A DNA stretch of 64,000 bases from Melampsora larici-populina 98AG31. Taxonomy: Eukaryota; Basidiomycota; Pucciniomycetes; Pucciniales; Melampsoraceae. Position 1 is the stretch's first letter; each line of letters begins with the position of its first letter. The stretch covers positions 463,858 to 527,857 of the forward strand of contig NW_006768789.1 in the NCBI RefSeq assembly GCF_000204055.1, given 5' to 3'. Below are positions 1-11,371 of the stretch, in pieces. A program made the position numbers and the translations under genes. The notes beneath the pieces are model-generated. The model saw only the letters and a list, made by a program, of their open reading frames with translations, was not told where the DNA came from and did no database searches.

Positions 1-545
1 GATCAAGAACCATGCAGAGCGCGCCAATCGAGCCAAGACATGCGATAGTTCTGACTTGAAAGATCATGGCAATCTGGAGCGCTTAATGGTCGATTGTAAT
101 GATCGTTTCCAAGTAACAAAGTCTATGGTCAACTGCGCCTTTGACGCTAAGAATAATACACGAGCTTGATATGCACAGGTATCATACTTACAACACCATT
201 TCTGGGATGCATCAACAAAATATCCAATTATAAATCTCTCCCGTTAGAATATTGGAATTTTTTATCCTTCTTGGGGCGATATTATTTAAGATAGTTACGC
301 CAAGTTGTGATACATGTTCGATCGATGAAGACCATAAAGCTTGTCTCTTCTGACATGCTGCACCACATAAAGCTCTTGTTCAATTCAAAGTACAGGGTTT
401 CACTGTCTCTAGGGAGTCAATCAGTCGAGCTTAATGATGCAAATATCGATCGACGGATATGTCCTATATATTTGTGAGATCATCATTGGACTGGAAATAC
501 TTTTTTTTTCAAGACGATTCCGTAAACTACAACATGTACCCGTAT
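1..545. other. Intergenic, left edge
   Basis: Region downstream of the BuGZ-like gene, which is transcribed towards the left edge. Only short, compositionally random open frames are visible. I see no RNA gene or repeat. Confidence 0.5.
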
Positions 546-2111
546 TCAACGCGAAAGACCTAATCTCATATCTGGAACAGCAATCGGAGCCTGATAACGT
601 GGTTGGCGAGCACGTTTCTCTTCCTAAAAATTATCAAAGAGGAGAACAAATGTAATGCCATCGATGAAATCAGACAAAACTCGGGTTACAAGCTTAAAGA
701 AGACATAAAGACGAGCAGACAACTTACTATTGAGACATCCGTATCTCCATACATCAATAGTTGTCCAGCTTTGGGTGTGACTTGACTGCTTTCAACTTTA
801 TAAGGTTGGACTGGAGTAGGTGGTACAACAGGGGCTGGTGCAGCTTGGCTAGGCGTGGCAGCTGGGGGTCCAGGGGGAGGAGCAAGGGGCGTGCTTAACA
901 CGCCGGGTGGTGGTGGACCTCCTGGTGGTGCAAATGGAGGTGGGTTACCCATCAGGCCGGGTGTGCCAGGGTTCATGCTAAGTAGGGTAGCAAAAGATCA
1001 GATCAGCCAAGACTTAGCAAAGTGGATACCAATGATTGCTTACGGTATTCCTGGAAGCGGCATCATGCCAGGTGGTGGTGGCATACCTGCCGGTAGCATC
1101 CCTGGTGGAGGGGGGAAAGGCAAGCCAGGGGGAAGAAGGCCGTGTGGCATTGGCGGCATTCCCATTCCTGGAGGTGGGAACGGAAGAGAGCCAGGAGGAG
1201 GCATCATTGGAAATCCTGGTGGAGGCATAGGGGCGGAACCAGATGTGAAGAGTCCAGGAGGTGGAACTGATGCCGAAGGTGGTCCCCCAAGAGCAGGTGG
1301 TGGAACACCGTATGGGAGAACGGGAGGTCGAACAGGTGCTGTATTCGATATCCCGTTCATTAAAGCGCGATGCTGTTGTAGTTGAGCCTTGAGATCTTCA
1401 GAAGTCAAAACACCGAGGAAAATCTTTGGACGTTTTCGTTTATGAGTTTCGGGATCGACTCCCATAGCTTCGGCCTTGCGACGTTTCCAATCAGCCAAGT
1501 CGTTGGCTGGTACACCTTCCATACCATAAATCTCGACATCGAATGTATCGCGACCAGGTAAAGCATTTTCGATCCTGAAGAAAATGAGCGATCAATTCCG
1601 GCTGACAATGCAGGAGACATATGGAAATGCTGATACCTATCTGTGGGTAATTTATGTACTTGATCGATATGGACAGCAAGTCCACCGGCGGTATTGAGAC
1701 GTCTGGGACAATTTGGGCATCTGAAATGTTTGGCTTTTTGGTGTTGGAGAAGGACTGTATTTTGAATCGAGTTATGAGTCAGTAATATCCAAAACATGCG
1801 AAGTCGCTTAGTGGAGGATCATACCTTTGGCATCCTCAAACTCTCTCTCACAATACCAACAGAAGACTGCTTGCTGAAAAGAGTTCAAACCAAGTATAAG
1901 CTCCAAGTATTATCAAAGTAGTTCTAGTACGACGAGAAGGGTTTCAAGGTAGGTTCTTACTTGTGCTTTTCGTAATTTCTTCTTTTCAGCCTTCGTACGT
2001 TTCTTGCTCGTGGGTTTCTTGGCTGGCACTGAGAAGGGGGCCGGGTGAGGATCGATCAGTATAAGGCTTGGATGCTTTTTTGAAAGAGTGATATCGGATT
2101 CGTGACTTACT
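546..2111 (-). CDS. BuGZ/ZNF207-like zinc-finger protein with GLEBS motif
   Basis: Homologue of BuGZ (ZNF207), a nuclear protein that binds the checkpoint protein Bub3 and microtubules. Seven exons fit in phase: 2111, 2028-1961, 1873-1825, 1754-1637, 1574-1044, 977-728 and 623-546, giving 364 residues. Visible parts are a lysine-rich N-terminus ([13 protein letters not shown]), a first C2H2 finger (C28, C31, H44, H49), a second one (C52, C55, H68, H73), the family signature EIYGMEGVP, a long Pro/Gly/Met-rich low-complexity middle, and a C-terminal GLEBS-like segment ([18 protein letters not shown]). In animals the same architecture drives Bub3 binding and phase separation. The start codon appears to be split by an intron (A of exon 1 joined to TG of exon 2). 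If this first intron is wrong, the N-terminus is uncertain. The fingers and the GLEBS segment are secure. Confidence 0.88.
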
Positions 2112-3057
2112 CTTGAATGAAAGTATGAATGATGAGGACTGACTGGTTTATAGCGTTCAGTGATGGAACGGTGAACCAATGCGATCTCAAGTGAACTTCA
2201 GTTGTATGCGTTGACCGATGAACCCTCGCTATGTGCATTTACAGATGCTTCTCTCGTTATAAGCATACTACATAAACACCATCTATTCTGATTGGTCTCT
2301 GTGATCTCACTGAGTCTCAAGATGTTGGATAGTGAAGGATAGTGATCTTCAATTTGATACATATGGCTTGATCCCACCATTAGGAATCGCATTTCTTAGA
2401 AGAAGAAATCAATCAACTTGATATGGATATTGTATGAGTGTTTCAACAAAAAATAGATCAAAAGTCATTACTCAAGTGAACAAGAAGTAGAAGAAACACA
2501 TCATGGGTTGAAAATAATCATCAGCCACAAGTGAAAATTTACAACATTGAGAAAGATCAAGGATAAATTAGAAGCATGTGTAGAAATGTGTATGGATCAG
2601 ACCATTTTTTTGACTTCTATAACATGGATTGATCTTCTCTTTACCTTATCAGTGATTTCATAAGAATCAGGCATTCATGCTTGATGATGAGCAGGGCAGC
2701 TTGAATATAATTCCAAGGCAGCTTGATAAAGCTAGGAATTCTGTCCATTTTTTATGCTGTTGAGTGAGGAGTTGAGGAGAGAACACACAAACATTTCAAG
2801 CAGATGAATCCTTGAGAACATGTATCTACAAAATAAGTTCCAAGGTCAGAATGTCCACTGAGATGGGCATCAAAATGTCAAGCAATGTTTTGTAAAAGCG
2901 GTAATGACACTCTGTTGGATATAAAACATCATATTTTGATGGGTTTACCACAATCAACACACCCTTTATAAAACCTCAAATCTGATACAGGGTTTTGTTC
3001 CATGGCTAGTGGTCTTGTTATGGATGTGTTGGGACACATATTCATTCTAGATAGGAA
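2112..3057. other. Intergenic
   Basis: Contains the 5' untranslated exon and presumed promoter of the BuGZ-like gene at its left end. The rest is AT-rich with no recognisable coding or repeat signal. Confidence 0.4.
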
Positions 3058-3522
3058 ATGCAAGTACTCATTTCATATTCAGGACTTGACCATGAACATA
3101 GGGTAATATTCATGAAACAAAGAAAATTACTCCAAACAAGCTCTACATATGAACCTGAGATTGTTGATCCATTGACAATTTGATCTCTGCAAAACCCGGT
3201 CCTCAACAATGCTGTAGATGAAGGTGGCAAACATTTTTGTCAGAAATCAGAATTTCTGAAGATGTTCCATGAATCTGTCAGACAGCTTGTTGTGTCTTGG
3301 TCAATGAACAATGGATCATTCAGACTGATTTATCAAGAATTGAAGTGCCAAGCTGCATTAAAGCCTGATCTTCAAATATACTCCCAGAAAGAGGACAAGG
3401 ATACTTACATCATGAACCTTCTCTTGCATTTTTTAGGCAGGCTTGTGATGGATTCAGCTTATATCACACAATGCTTACGGCTTAGGGGTTATCCAATAAA
3501 GATTCAAATGAAGACCACCTGA
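3058..3522 (+). pseudogene. Degenerate fragment of an SP-repeat-RING family gene
   Basis: Translated in pieces, this stretch matches the middle of the neighbouring intact gene (exon 3 of the gene at 4092-6742). DHEHR..KLLQTSSTYEPEIVDPL corresponds to DAEEHR..HLLPTSSLVDTEIVNSL. MFHESVRQLVVSWS corresponds to KFHESAKQLVKSWS. KEDKDTYIM..LGRLVMDSAYITQCL corresponds to KQKDKDPYIM..KGRHLVDSAYVKQCL. A stop and a frame change separate the first part from the open 3262-3522 part. No signal peptide exon, 69-nt exon or RING exon was found beside it. It lies on the opposite strand to the intact copy, so it is a truncated, inverted relic of a duplication. Confidence 0.75.
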
Positions 3523-4091
3523 TTATTTTAGTGACTGTCCCATTCTGTTGAGGCCAGTATATGGGATGGAGACCAGGTGTTAAGCTATAGAATGTAGTTT
3601 ACTGTCTACAGCAAGGGGTAAGTGTGAATCTAATGTTCCACAAACTGGGACAGAGCCATTACAGACACAGCCATTTTTCATTCAGTTGGGGACATATCTG
3701 GGGCCTTTCCAAGGGAAACCAATGGATATGTGGTACACCACAATGTTGATATACACAGATGACAGCTTTTACAAAGCCTTGTGATTGCAGTTATCTAGCG
3801 ACCCCACTAAATTATAAATTTCTATGTTATTCCAAAAAGCTATGCCTCACTTTCAGAGAAAAGGAACCCCCAGAAAATGGGAACACAACTCATATTAGAA
3901 GAAAACAAAAGAAAACAAAAAAACAAAAGGAGATGAGACTGATCAGAATCACAGATCTATGGATGCTTCATCTACCTAGCTCTCACACATGTGTTTGTGA
4001 TGTGCTCGCAGCTTATCTAAAAGGTCTGAAAATTTTGTAAAAATAGACTGAAAGGGAACAATAGCATGACAATTGAGCAGTCAACTTAGCC
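3523..4091. other. Intergenic
   Basis: AT-rich spacer between the pseudogene fragment and the 3' end of the intact family member. An A-rich tract (AAAACAAAAG repeats near 3900) is the only notable composition. Nothing else seen. Confidence 0.4.
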
Positions 4092-6742
4092 TTATGAAGG
4101 TTTGTAATTAGCTTCTGGTGACCCCCACAACATTTGCTGACCTTGAGTAAGTGCTGATTTAGTTGGTTTCATACATGTAGGACATTTAAAGATCCTACCT
4201 TTGGATCTTGCAATCCAATCCTGTTTTGGTATATCAAATCCCCACCCAGAAAAATGGGAACCCATAAAGAATAAAAGTTCAGTCAGTAAAATGTTGTGAT
4301 TGCTGTGATACTGATATTGATTATAGAAGAGGATCAATCTACCTACATTTAAACAATCTTTATGAAACATGTGGGGAACATTGCCACATTTCAATTTCAC
4401 AATGTTTTCCCCCATCACAAATTCACTTTTGCAAATAGCACATTCTGCATAATTTTCATCCCGGATTATGTTTTCCCCAAAAGTTTCATCTTTGTCTGCA
4501 GCTCTCAATACAAACCTATAATGACCACTTGCTTCTACAAATGTATTAGGAAAAAAATCATCAGTCATCCAGTCATGTTGCAAAAAAAAATCCTGTGTTT
4601 AAGTGGCCTTTCCCAGTTCATGTCCGTTCCACACTGATTGTGGATGGACAAATTTCAAGCAGGCATATCTAGGCACATGCATGCTCTACTGCACAAGGCT
4701 TCCACAGTATCGAGATAGAATCATCTCTAGCATGGGTGAACCAGATTCTGGTGTTGAAAAGGGAAGAGATGCTTACCATTCTTCCACACATGCCTTTTCA
4801 GGTATTCTTCAAGGCCTTCAATATAAGGGCTTGCTTTGTACATCATTTTGATGAAAAAGTCTTGATTTTTGTAATACTTCTCTTTTGAAACATCTAGACC
4901 AGATATTCCTTCTTCACTAGCTGCAAGTGCAGAGTCTTTGATATTCAATTTATGTAGACATTGTTTCACATAAGCTGAATCTACCAAATGCCGACCTTTG
5001 AAAGGCGAGAGAAGGAGCATAATGTATGGGTCCTTATCTTTTTGCTTGGCGTATGTTAGAAGATGGGGTTTTAATTCAACTTGACATTGGATCCCCAATT
5101 GGATTGTTCTGAATAGTTCATTGGTTGATGACCAAGATTTGACAAGTTGTTTGGCAGATTCATGGAACTTTTCCAGATAACTTAATATTGAATTGACAAA
5201 TTTGAAAGCTTCCAAATCATGTTCTGAATTACTAAAGAGGACCATGTACTGCATGCATTCCAATGCTAATGAATTGACAATTTCCGTGTCGACCAAGGAG
5301 CTTGTTGGAAGTAAGTGGTTGTAAAACCTCATGACTTGAAGTGTTTGACGGTGTTCTTCAGCATCTTTGAGGTACTCTCTAATCTTCATAATGTACTCAA
5401 CTCTCTCGAGACTCTCTGTGATAGCAACATCTGGAGAATTTGGGTATACTCTCTCCACATATTGCAATATTTGATACAGCCATTCAACATCTCCTTCCGC
5501 CTTGGCTTTAAGACTGATGTGTTGCAAAACTTGCAATGCAGAATCCTTCACAATTTTTGCGTTGTCCACAGATTCCACTTGAATAAATGTGTTGTATACC
5601 TTTATCATTTCCGGGTATGTCTCTTGGTGGCTTAGGTAGTCATGACGGTAGTATTTAGTTTTCATGATCAGCTCGAGTCGCTCTAGAGCTTCTGTGACAG
5701 CAAACTGCTTGGCGTCTGGATAAAAGAGCTCCAGATGTTCCATGATCTGATATATAAATCTCATTTCTTGACGTGTTGTGTTTTCAACAATCTTAAATTG
5801 CAGTAATTGGGATATCAATGACTCCAAAATGTTTCCTTCGGCTAAAGACCTATTGAGAAGTAGTTGGTCGTGTAGATTTTTAAGTGTAGGTGTGGATCTT
5901 TCTGGGTATCGAAGGTAACCTCTGATGTCCGCAATCAATTCGACTCGCTTCAGAGCTTCAGCCACAGCTGAAATCGTTGTGGTTGTATCAGCTCCTCGCA
6001 TTCCAAAGGGATTCGCGAGACGCCAGCAGAGACATGATAGGATACTTACCTCCATCTACCGGAAAAAATTCTATCCTCCTGTTTAAGAAACTCTTGACCC
6101 TAGGTGTGTAGTCAAGTCCTGAAGATGAAATGAATACTGGCTTTTCCTATGTCGAACAATCTTTGAATGTAACATACCTTTCAACAGAAAAAGCTCCAAT
6201 CCTCCTCGGCAGACACTACCTGTTTTCGGATCTCCTCTGATTGGGTTGAGCTCCCCTCTTGGCAATAAAGATTGAAGTATGTCGAGTACACTCAGAATCC
6301 ATAGTCTTTTGTATATTTCCAAGTCTTTCCTTTGTAAACGTTGCAATGCAGTGATTATACTGTTTTGAAGGTGAATATCATTGTGGAATATTGGAGACCA
6401 GGGCTTGACTCCTGTAACCATATCCATCAAGTCATGAGGAACTTCGCTACAGCTTATCAAAACTTCACGATTGCTGGGATGAAGTTTTTGAAGGTTTCGT
6501 AATCTTTTGTAAGCAACAAGACTTTTGGTGATTCTGTGAGGAAATTTTGACATCAAAGTGCTTGAATAAGCCTTATGTTTGATGTATTCGATCTCTTCAT
6601 TCAATGGCGCAAATGTCTCCAATGTATTGAGTTGCTCTTGTATGCTGAGTCCTTTGTCTACCAGCCTGGCCGACGGAAGGTGCACGCAAAAACTGCATGG
6701 AATTATCAAGCACCACCCCCATAACAAAATCATCATCTTCAT
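4092..6742 (-). CDS. Secreted helical-repeat RING-H2 protein (SP-repeat-RING family, copy A)
   Basis: I do not recognise a named family. The model has five exons (6742-6178, 6118-6050, 5967-4777, 4495-4347, 4220-4092) and 700 residues. Residues 1-20 form a clear signal peptide (MKMMILLWGWCLIIPCSFC). Exon 1 ends with the family motif LP-x-GEL-x-P-x-R-x-D. Exon 2 is 69 nt. Exon 3 carries three copies of a roughly 90-residue helical repeat starting near residues 214, 302 and 393 (AEALKRVELI, TEALERLELI, TESLERVEYI). The C-terminus is a RING-H2: C627, C630, C645, H650, H653, C656, C671, C674. This predicts E3 ubiquitin-ligase activity, although an entry signal is unusual for that. The exon 3/4 intron is 280 bp, longer than the others. 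Its acceptor was chosen by homology with copy B, because the nearer acceptor at about 4593 would frameshift. Transcript evidence would settle it. Confidence 0.75.
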
Positions 6743-7890
6743 ACTGATATTGGATTATCAAGAAAGGTTTAGTTGACCCAAGTCTCAGACGAGTGATGCA
6801 TAAAAGCCCTGGTAGAAATCAGTGTTAAACAAGTTTGCTCTGTCAAACCTCTGCACGAGGGACTTAGTTAAGCTTGCAGACGGAGTTTTGAGATGTCTAG
6901 TTGAGTCTTCAGGGTGGGGGTTCAAGTTCAAACATGAATTGTCTCGCAGCAATGCCTTCAATTTATGAGACTCTCCCCCTGTGAGCACACTTTCAGATCC
7001 CGCTACGTGAAACTGACCGTCTTGCAGATCCTGCTACCTGAAACTCGCACGTCTTGTACTTTGCACTGCAGATTTAGGAATTACATTTTTGATATATCTT
7101 TTGCCTACGGGCGCAGACTGTCATTACAACTCTGAGCACCACACAGAGAGCACCAAGCTAAGCTTATTCACCCGGCTTCCTCCGTTCTCATATGGGAGGT
7201 GAAACAAATGCACTTTCCCATATTTTCATGACTTCCAGCTAAGATGTTTGAAGAATCCACTGTTAGGACTTTGTTGTACAAGGTAGAAAAGGTTCATTTT
7301 TATTGACGTGAATGTTCTACTTGAATATTATCTGCGGGCACAGGCTGTTATTACAACTGCGCGCACAACGCACAACACAGCGAGCACATGTACTATATAC
7401 ATCGGGGTGAGCTTTTTGAGCCTGTTTTCTCTTCTCATCAATTATGTTCTTAATTTGGCTCGACAGATTGGCTTCATGGCCAACGTGAGGATGTTCGCAC
7501 TCAGTTTCCTTCAATTAGTGTGCGTGTCGATAGTAGGAGAGCCTCCAGTTTTCCCTAGATCATGTATTCTTCCCGCCACCAATGAAATTTCACTGAAGAG
7601 ATAGGCATGAAGGATCCTATGAACTTAGTATCAAACCTTGAGAAAATCCAAATGAAAAAAATCTCGGTCCATGGCCAGAGAAAAGCAACTTCAAAATGAA
7701 AGACACATTATAAAGTTCGAGATAATACTCATTCATGAAATTCCGATCAAAAAACAAGTAACCAAAGCAAAAGGAAAAAACACAATTCAAAAATCAAATA
7801 TCAACAAGATCACAGTTAAACACACAACGTCAACATGATAGGGACAATCAAAAAAAATACAAAGCTTGAAGAAACATATGTCGGCATAGA
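6743..7890. other. Intergenic with an imperfect direct repeat
   Basis: Upstream region of copy A. About 55 bp recur imperfectly: near 7100 (CGGGCGCAGACTGTCATTAC) and near 7335 (CGGGCACAGGCTGTTATTAC), each followed by an AGCACC/GCACAAC-rich stretch. Short open frames here have no recognisable features. Confidence 0.35.
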
Positions 7891-9878
7891 TCAGCAAGCA
7901 GAAACGTCTCTAGGCTTATTATAAAACCCTTCAATAGCTTTCCTTAAGACTTCCTCAGATCTCAAACTTTTCAAAAACTCAATTAAGAACCAAGCATCTT
8001 CAAAATTTGAAGCTAATCCAAACCTATCATTTATCATAAAAAACATATCAGTACATAGATAAAGGAGAAGAGTAAACCTGATTTATAACTCACGAAACTC
8101 TTGTAACTCCGGCTGCTCTGACTCCCCACTTAGTTTGAATGTCTTTCTTGGTTTCACCACTCTTTAACTCTGACATCATATCTTGCATTCCCATAATACT
8201 AGCCGCTCCACCAGGATTACTAATCAAAACCCAAAACAAACACACCAATCAACATAATTCCAAATCAAACTTGGCTTCGAAAACAAGAAAACACTTACCA
8301 CATACAACCAGCTCTTAAACTGATACCTTTCAGCGAAGCAGCATATTCAATCACTTCACAACTCACAAAATCACCCATAGAATCCATGACTTCAAAAGCA
8401 ATCAAAGCTCCATGCAGTTCATACATTTCTTTCTTACTTAAAGAAACACTAGGACTTCTAACCAAAATAAACCGACTAGAGTTTTTCTCATGTCTTAATT
8501 GATCCATCTGATGTACAGTCCAATACGTCAAAGCAGATAACCTTTTCCCAAGTTGTTGATCACTCAAAGCTTTGTCTATGATCGAAAGCGCTTTTGGAAT
8601 TCCAATCATCGATAAATAATCTGTCGTTCCATCTTCAAATCTTGCGGATCCTTGTTCCATGGTTAATGCTTCACCAGGAGCTTGAACAAGTTGAACGGTT
8701 CCACCACAGAACCATGGTTTGTATAACGATTTCAATAATGTCTTCTTGATGATCAATGCACCTACACCAGTAGGTAAACCAATGATTTTATAAAGACTCA
8801 AACCTAATGCGTCAAGTGAACCATTCAAGGAACGTAGCGAGAGTTTAGTCGTGGGTAAAAGAGCGGCTGCATCCAGGAATGTTGTGTAACCGGATGAAGA
8901 TGCGAGTGGGATTAAATCGTGGATTGGGGCTTTGAGTCCGGTGATATTGCTTTGAGCAGTTGTAACAAATAAACCTGGGTTTGGAATGGCTGAATTGAAT
9001 TGAACCTGTTAAAGTAGTAAAAGAAAATGGTAAGTTGAAAATCAAGACCATGACTGGAAACTTGGAGAAGCTCGAAATTGCGGGATTCATGAGATAGAGA
9101 AATATGAAACATTGATCAAAAATCACACCTTCAATTGTTCCAAGTTTGGTCTCAAACCTCTACAATCTTTTGGCAAATCAATATATTCAACCGTTGCTCC
9201 ACCTCTCCTTGCAAATTCCCTCATCCCATTTGCACTATCTGCAAAAGATTCATGAATGAGTTTACAATTTGACGGGTAAATGAAAATTGTGTCAATATTT
9301 CCATCAAACTTACTATGACAATCAGCTCCCAATATTAACTTCTGATTCGGTTTAAAATCGAACCCTTCAGCCAAGATTCTCATAGAACCAGTAGCATTAG
9401 AAGTCCAAATCAAATCATAAACTTCAGGATCAGCATCCACGAAATCCAATACGGCCATCTTAGCTTGATGAGTACATCGAGTACTTAATTGACTTGAAGG
9501 ATTAGTCGAATGAGGATTTCCATAAACATTTTTCGAAAGTTGATCAGCATAAAATTTCACAACCGAATCGGGGTATAAACCACCACCGGTATAATCTAAA
9601 TAAATCGATCGATTATTGGGTGAATCTAATCGTTTGAATTCTTTTGATCTTAGATTGTCTAGATATTTAGATTGGTATTCTGGATGAGATACTAAAAAAT
9701 TTATAAAACTTGAATGAGATGGTAATTTAGAATGTGAGATGACTTCTGTGCCTTGATTTTGATTATCATCATCATCATCATCATCTGGTAATCTGATTTT
9801 TGAATCTGATGAACAACAAGAGATTGATTGATAAATTGATAATAAGCAACGATCGATTCTACAAAAGTTCAAAGCCAT
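7891..9878 (-). CDS. Class V aminotransferase, molybdenum-cofactor-sulfurase-like, no MOSC domain
   Basis: Related to the N-terminal NifS-like half of Moco sulfurase, a PLP-dependent cysteine desulfurase that sulfurates the molybdenum cofactor. Four exons (9878-9129, 9005-8299, 8219-8094, 8023-7891) give 571 residues. Visible motifs are IYLDYTGGGLYP near residue 90, GNPHSTNPSS, the PLP-lysine context LSLYKIIGLPTG (K323), FEDGTTDYLS, and RAGCMCNPGG (C486), whose sequence spans the exon 2/3 junction and matches the conserved GCFCNPG cysteine motif of Moco sulfurases. The protein stops soon after FGLASNFEDAW, and no MOSC domain follows. It is therefore about the length of a single-domain relative, not of the roughly 800-residue full enzyme. 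A run of seven Asp near residue 35 is encoded by an ATC/GAT repeat. Sulfurase activity on Moco is unproven, and another cysteine-desulfurase-type role is possible. Confidence 0.82.
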
Positions 9879-11371
9879 TTCTTGTGAATGATATTTTCTA
9901 TTATCAAACTGTGCAAAAAGATTGAGATTCTATTGAGAGATAAAGAGAAAGGAAAGAGATGGTAACCAAGGTAAAAGATGGAAAGTGGTCAGCTGGTTTG
10001 AGGATGGTCACGAGATGAATTTGTTTTCCGTCGATTTGATTGATTGATTGATTGATTGATTACAGTAGAAATCTTGGAGATTGTAGATTATTTGGATCCT
10101 ATCAATTTATGAGCTATCAATTAGTTTGAAACAGTTTAGAACTTGTCATTCATTTGGCGCCCAGTTACCACATTTTATGGACCAGCTGAGCAATAAAGAT
10201 TAATGCACTTCGATTAAAATTGACCTGAATCGTCAAATTAGAAAAGATTCCGAAGTTCATCAAATGGTGTATGGAAGATCCATCTTGTAATTAACATTTC
10301 TCAATTCCTCATCTTAAGTATCCTTTTCTCTTCTTTGCCATAATTCATCTTTCAATTTTTGTTTGTTCATACGAGTGGGTCCGGACGGACATCACAGCCT
10401 GTGACAGCTCATCACAGTCAAGTGATTTCTTACCGGAAAGTTTGGCTTCCTACCCAGGCAGAAGTATCCCAGCCGGACCCTATTATATGCTGCGTGGGAC
10501 TACGATAAGTTTAAAAATTAAGAACAAGGGTTTCTCTTCTGATGCCTTCAGCCCGGCTCGGATCTAGAAGTATAACTCGCCCTAAGCCTAACCTCCCCCA
10601 TAGGGACACTTGTCACTGGGCAAGCCATCTTCCGCCGTCCCTTCCCTCCAGTTGAACGTAGAGCCAAATGCACTCGATGACATGGTTGAAGTGCTGAGAC
10701 AGAGGCCGCGCGGAGAGGGCTTTAATAACTCAAGTCCCCGCATGAAAGCACTTTAATGATTTGCTTGATCATTCAATTTATGGACAGCGGCAGTTTTTCA
10801 GATTCTGTGCGCACTTTATAATTATGGATTTAGCCCGAAGTGCGCCACAAGAGGGGCGCATGGAACGCAGGCTGCAGCACTCATGAAACCGCTCTCTGAA
10901 AAGCTATCCCTCAAAAAGATGGAAAAAGAAGAAAAAATGGCGGGATAAGAAAAAAGGCATTTCACCAAAACACCCTTTATCACATATCCAAGTCTCACAA
11001 ACAGGCCCATCAGCCACGCACCAAAAATCAAACTCTTTTGAATGAATAAATCAAAAATTCACCTATCTTATCAAACTGTTAATATAGACACCAAATACCT
11101 CTACAAAGAAATGAAGAATACATGTTTAATTTTGACGACGTATTAACAAAAGACTCATCCAATCAATGAAGAAAACACTGTCCGTTATGATATGTATTTA
11201 TTTAAATCATTATTCATCATTCAAATCATATTCACGCATGCTTATAATCTTCGTCGAAATTCAAATCGGTGAAAATTTATCAAATGCCAAAAATTGAGAA
11301 AAACCCGAAAAGATAAAGATAAAAGACAGATTCGAAGATGAAGGGAAACAGAGATGAGAAAAATTATAGGC
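9879..11371. other. Intergenic
   Basis: Upstream region of the aminotransferase and downstream region of the Pil1 gene. Near 10377 and 10475 there is a short inverted pair (GGGTCCGG / CCGGACCC), and the 10380-10900 part is GC-richer than its surroundings, as in a decayed insertion. No coding signal recognised. Confidence 0.35.
10038..10061. repeat. GATT tetranucleotide microsatellite
   Basis: Six uninterrupted GATT units about 160 bp upstream of the aminotransferase start codon, in its probable promoter. Confidence 0.85.

Noticed and set aside
855..1385. Long Gly/Pro-rich open frame on the plus strand
   Set aside because: It is the antisense of the Pro/Gly/Met-rich exon of the BuGZ gene, whose minus-strand reading shows conserved zinc fingers and consistent splicing.
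4347..4593. Acceptor at about 4593 giving a longer exon 4 for copy A
   Set aside because: In the phase needed after exon 3 it runs into a stop through a nine-T run. The acceptor at 4496-4497 keeps phase and aligns with copy B.
6880..6930. B-box-like GGGTTCAAGTTC
   Set aside because: No A box at the right distance and no acceptor-stem pairing.
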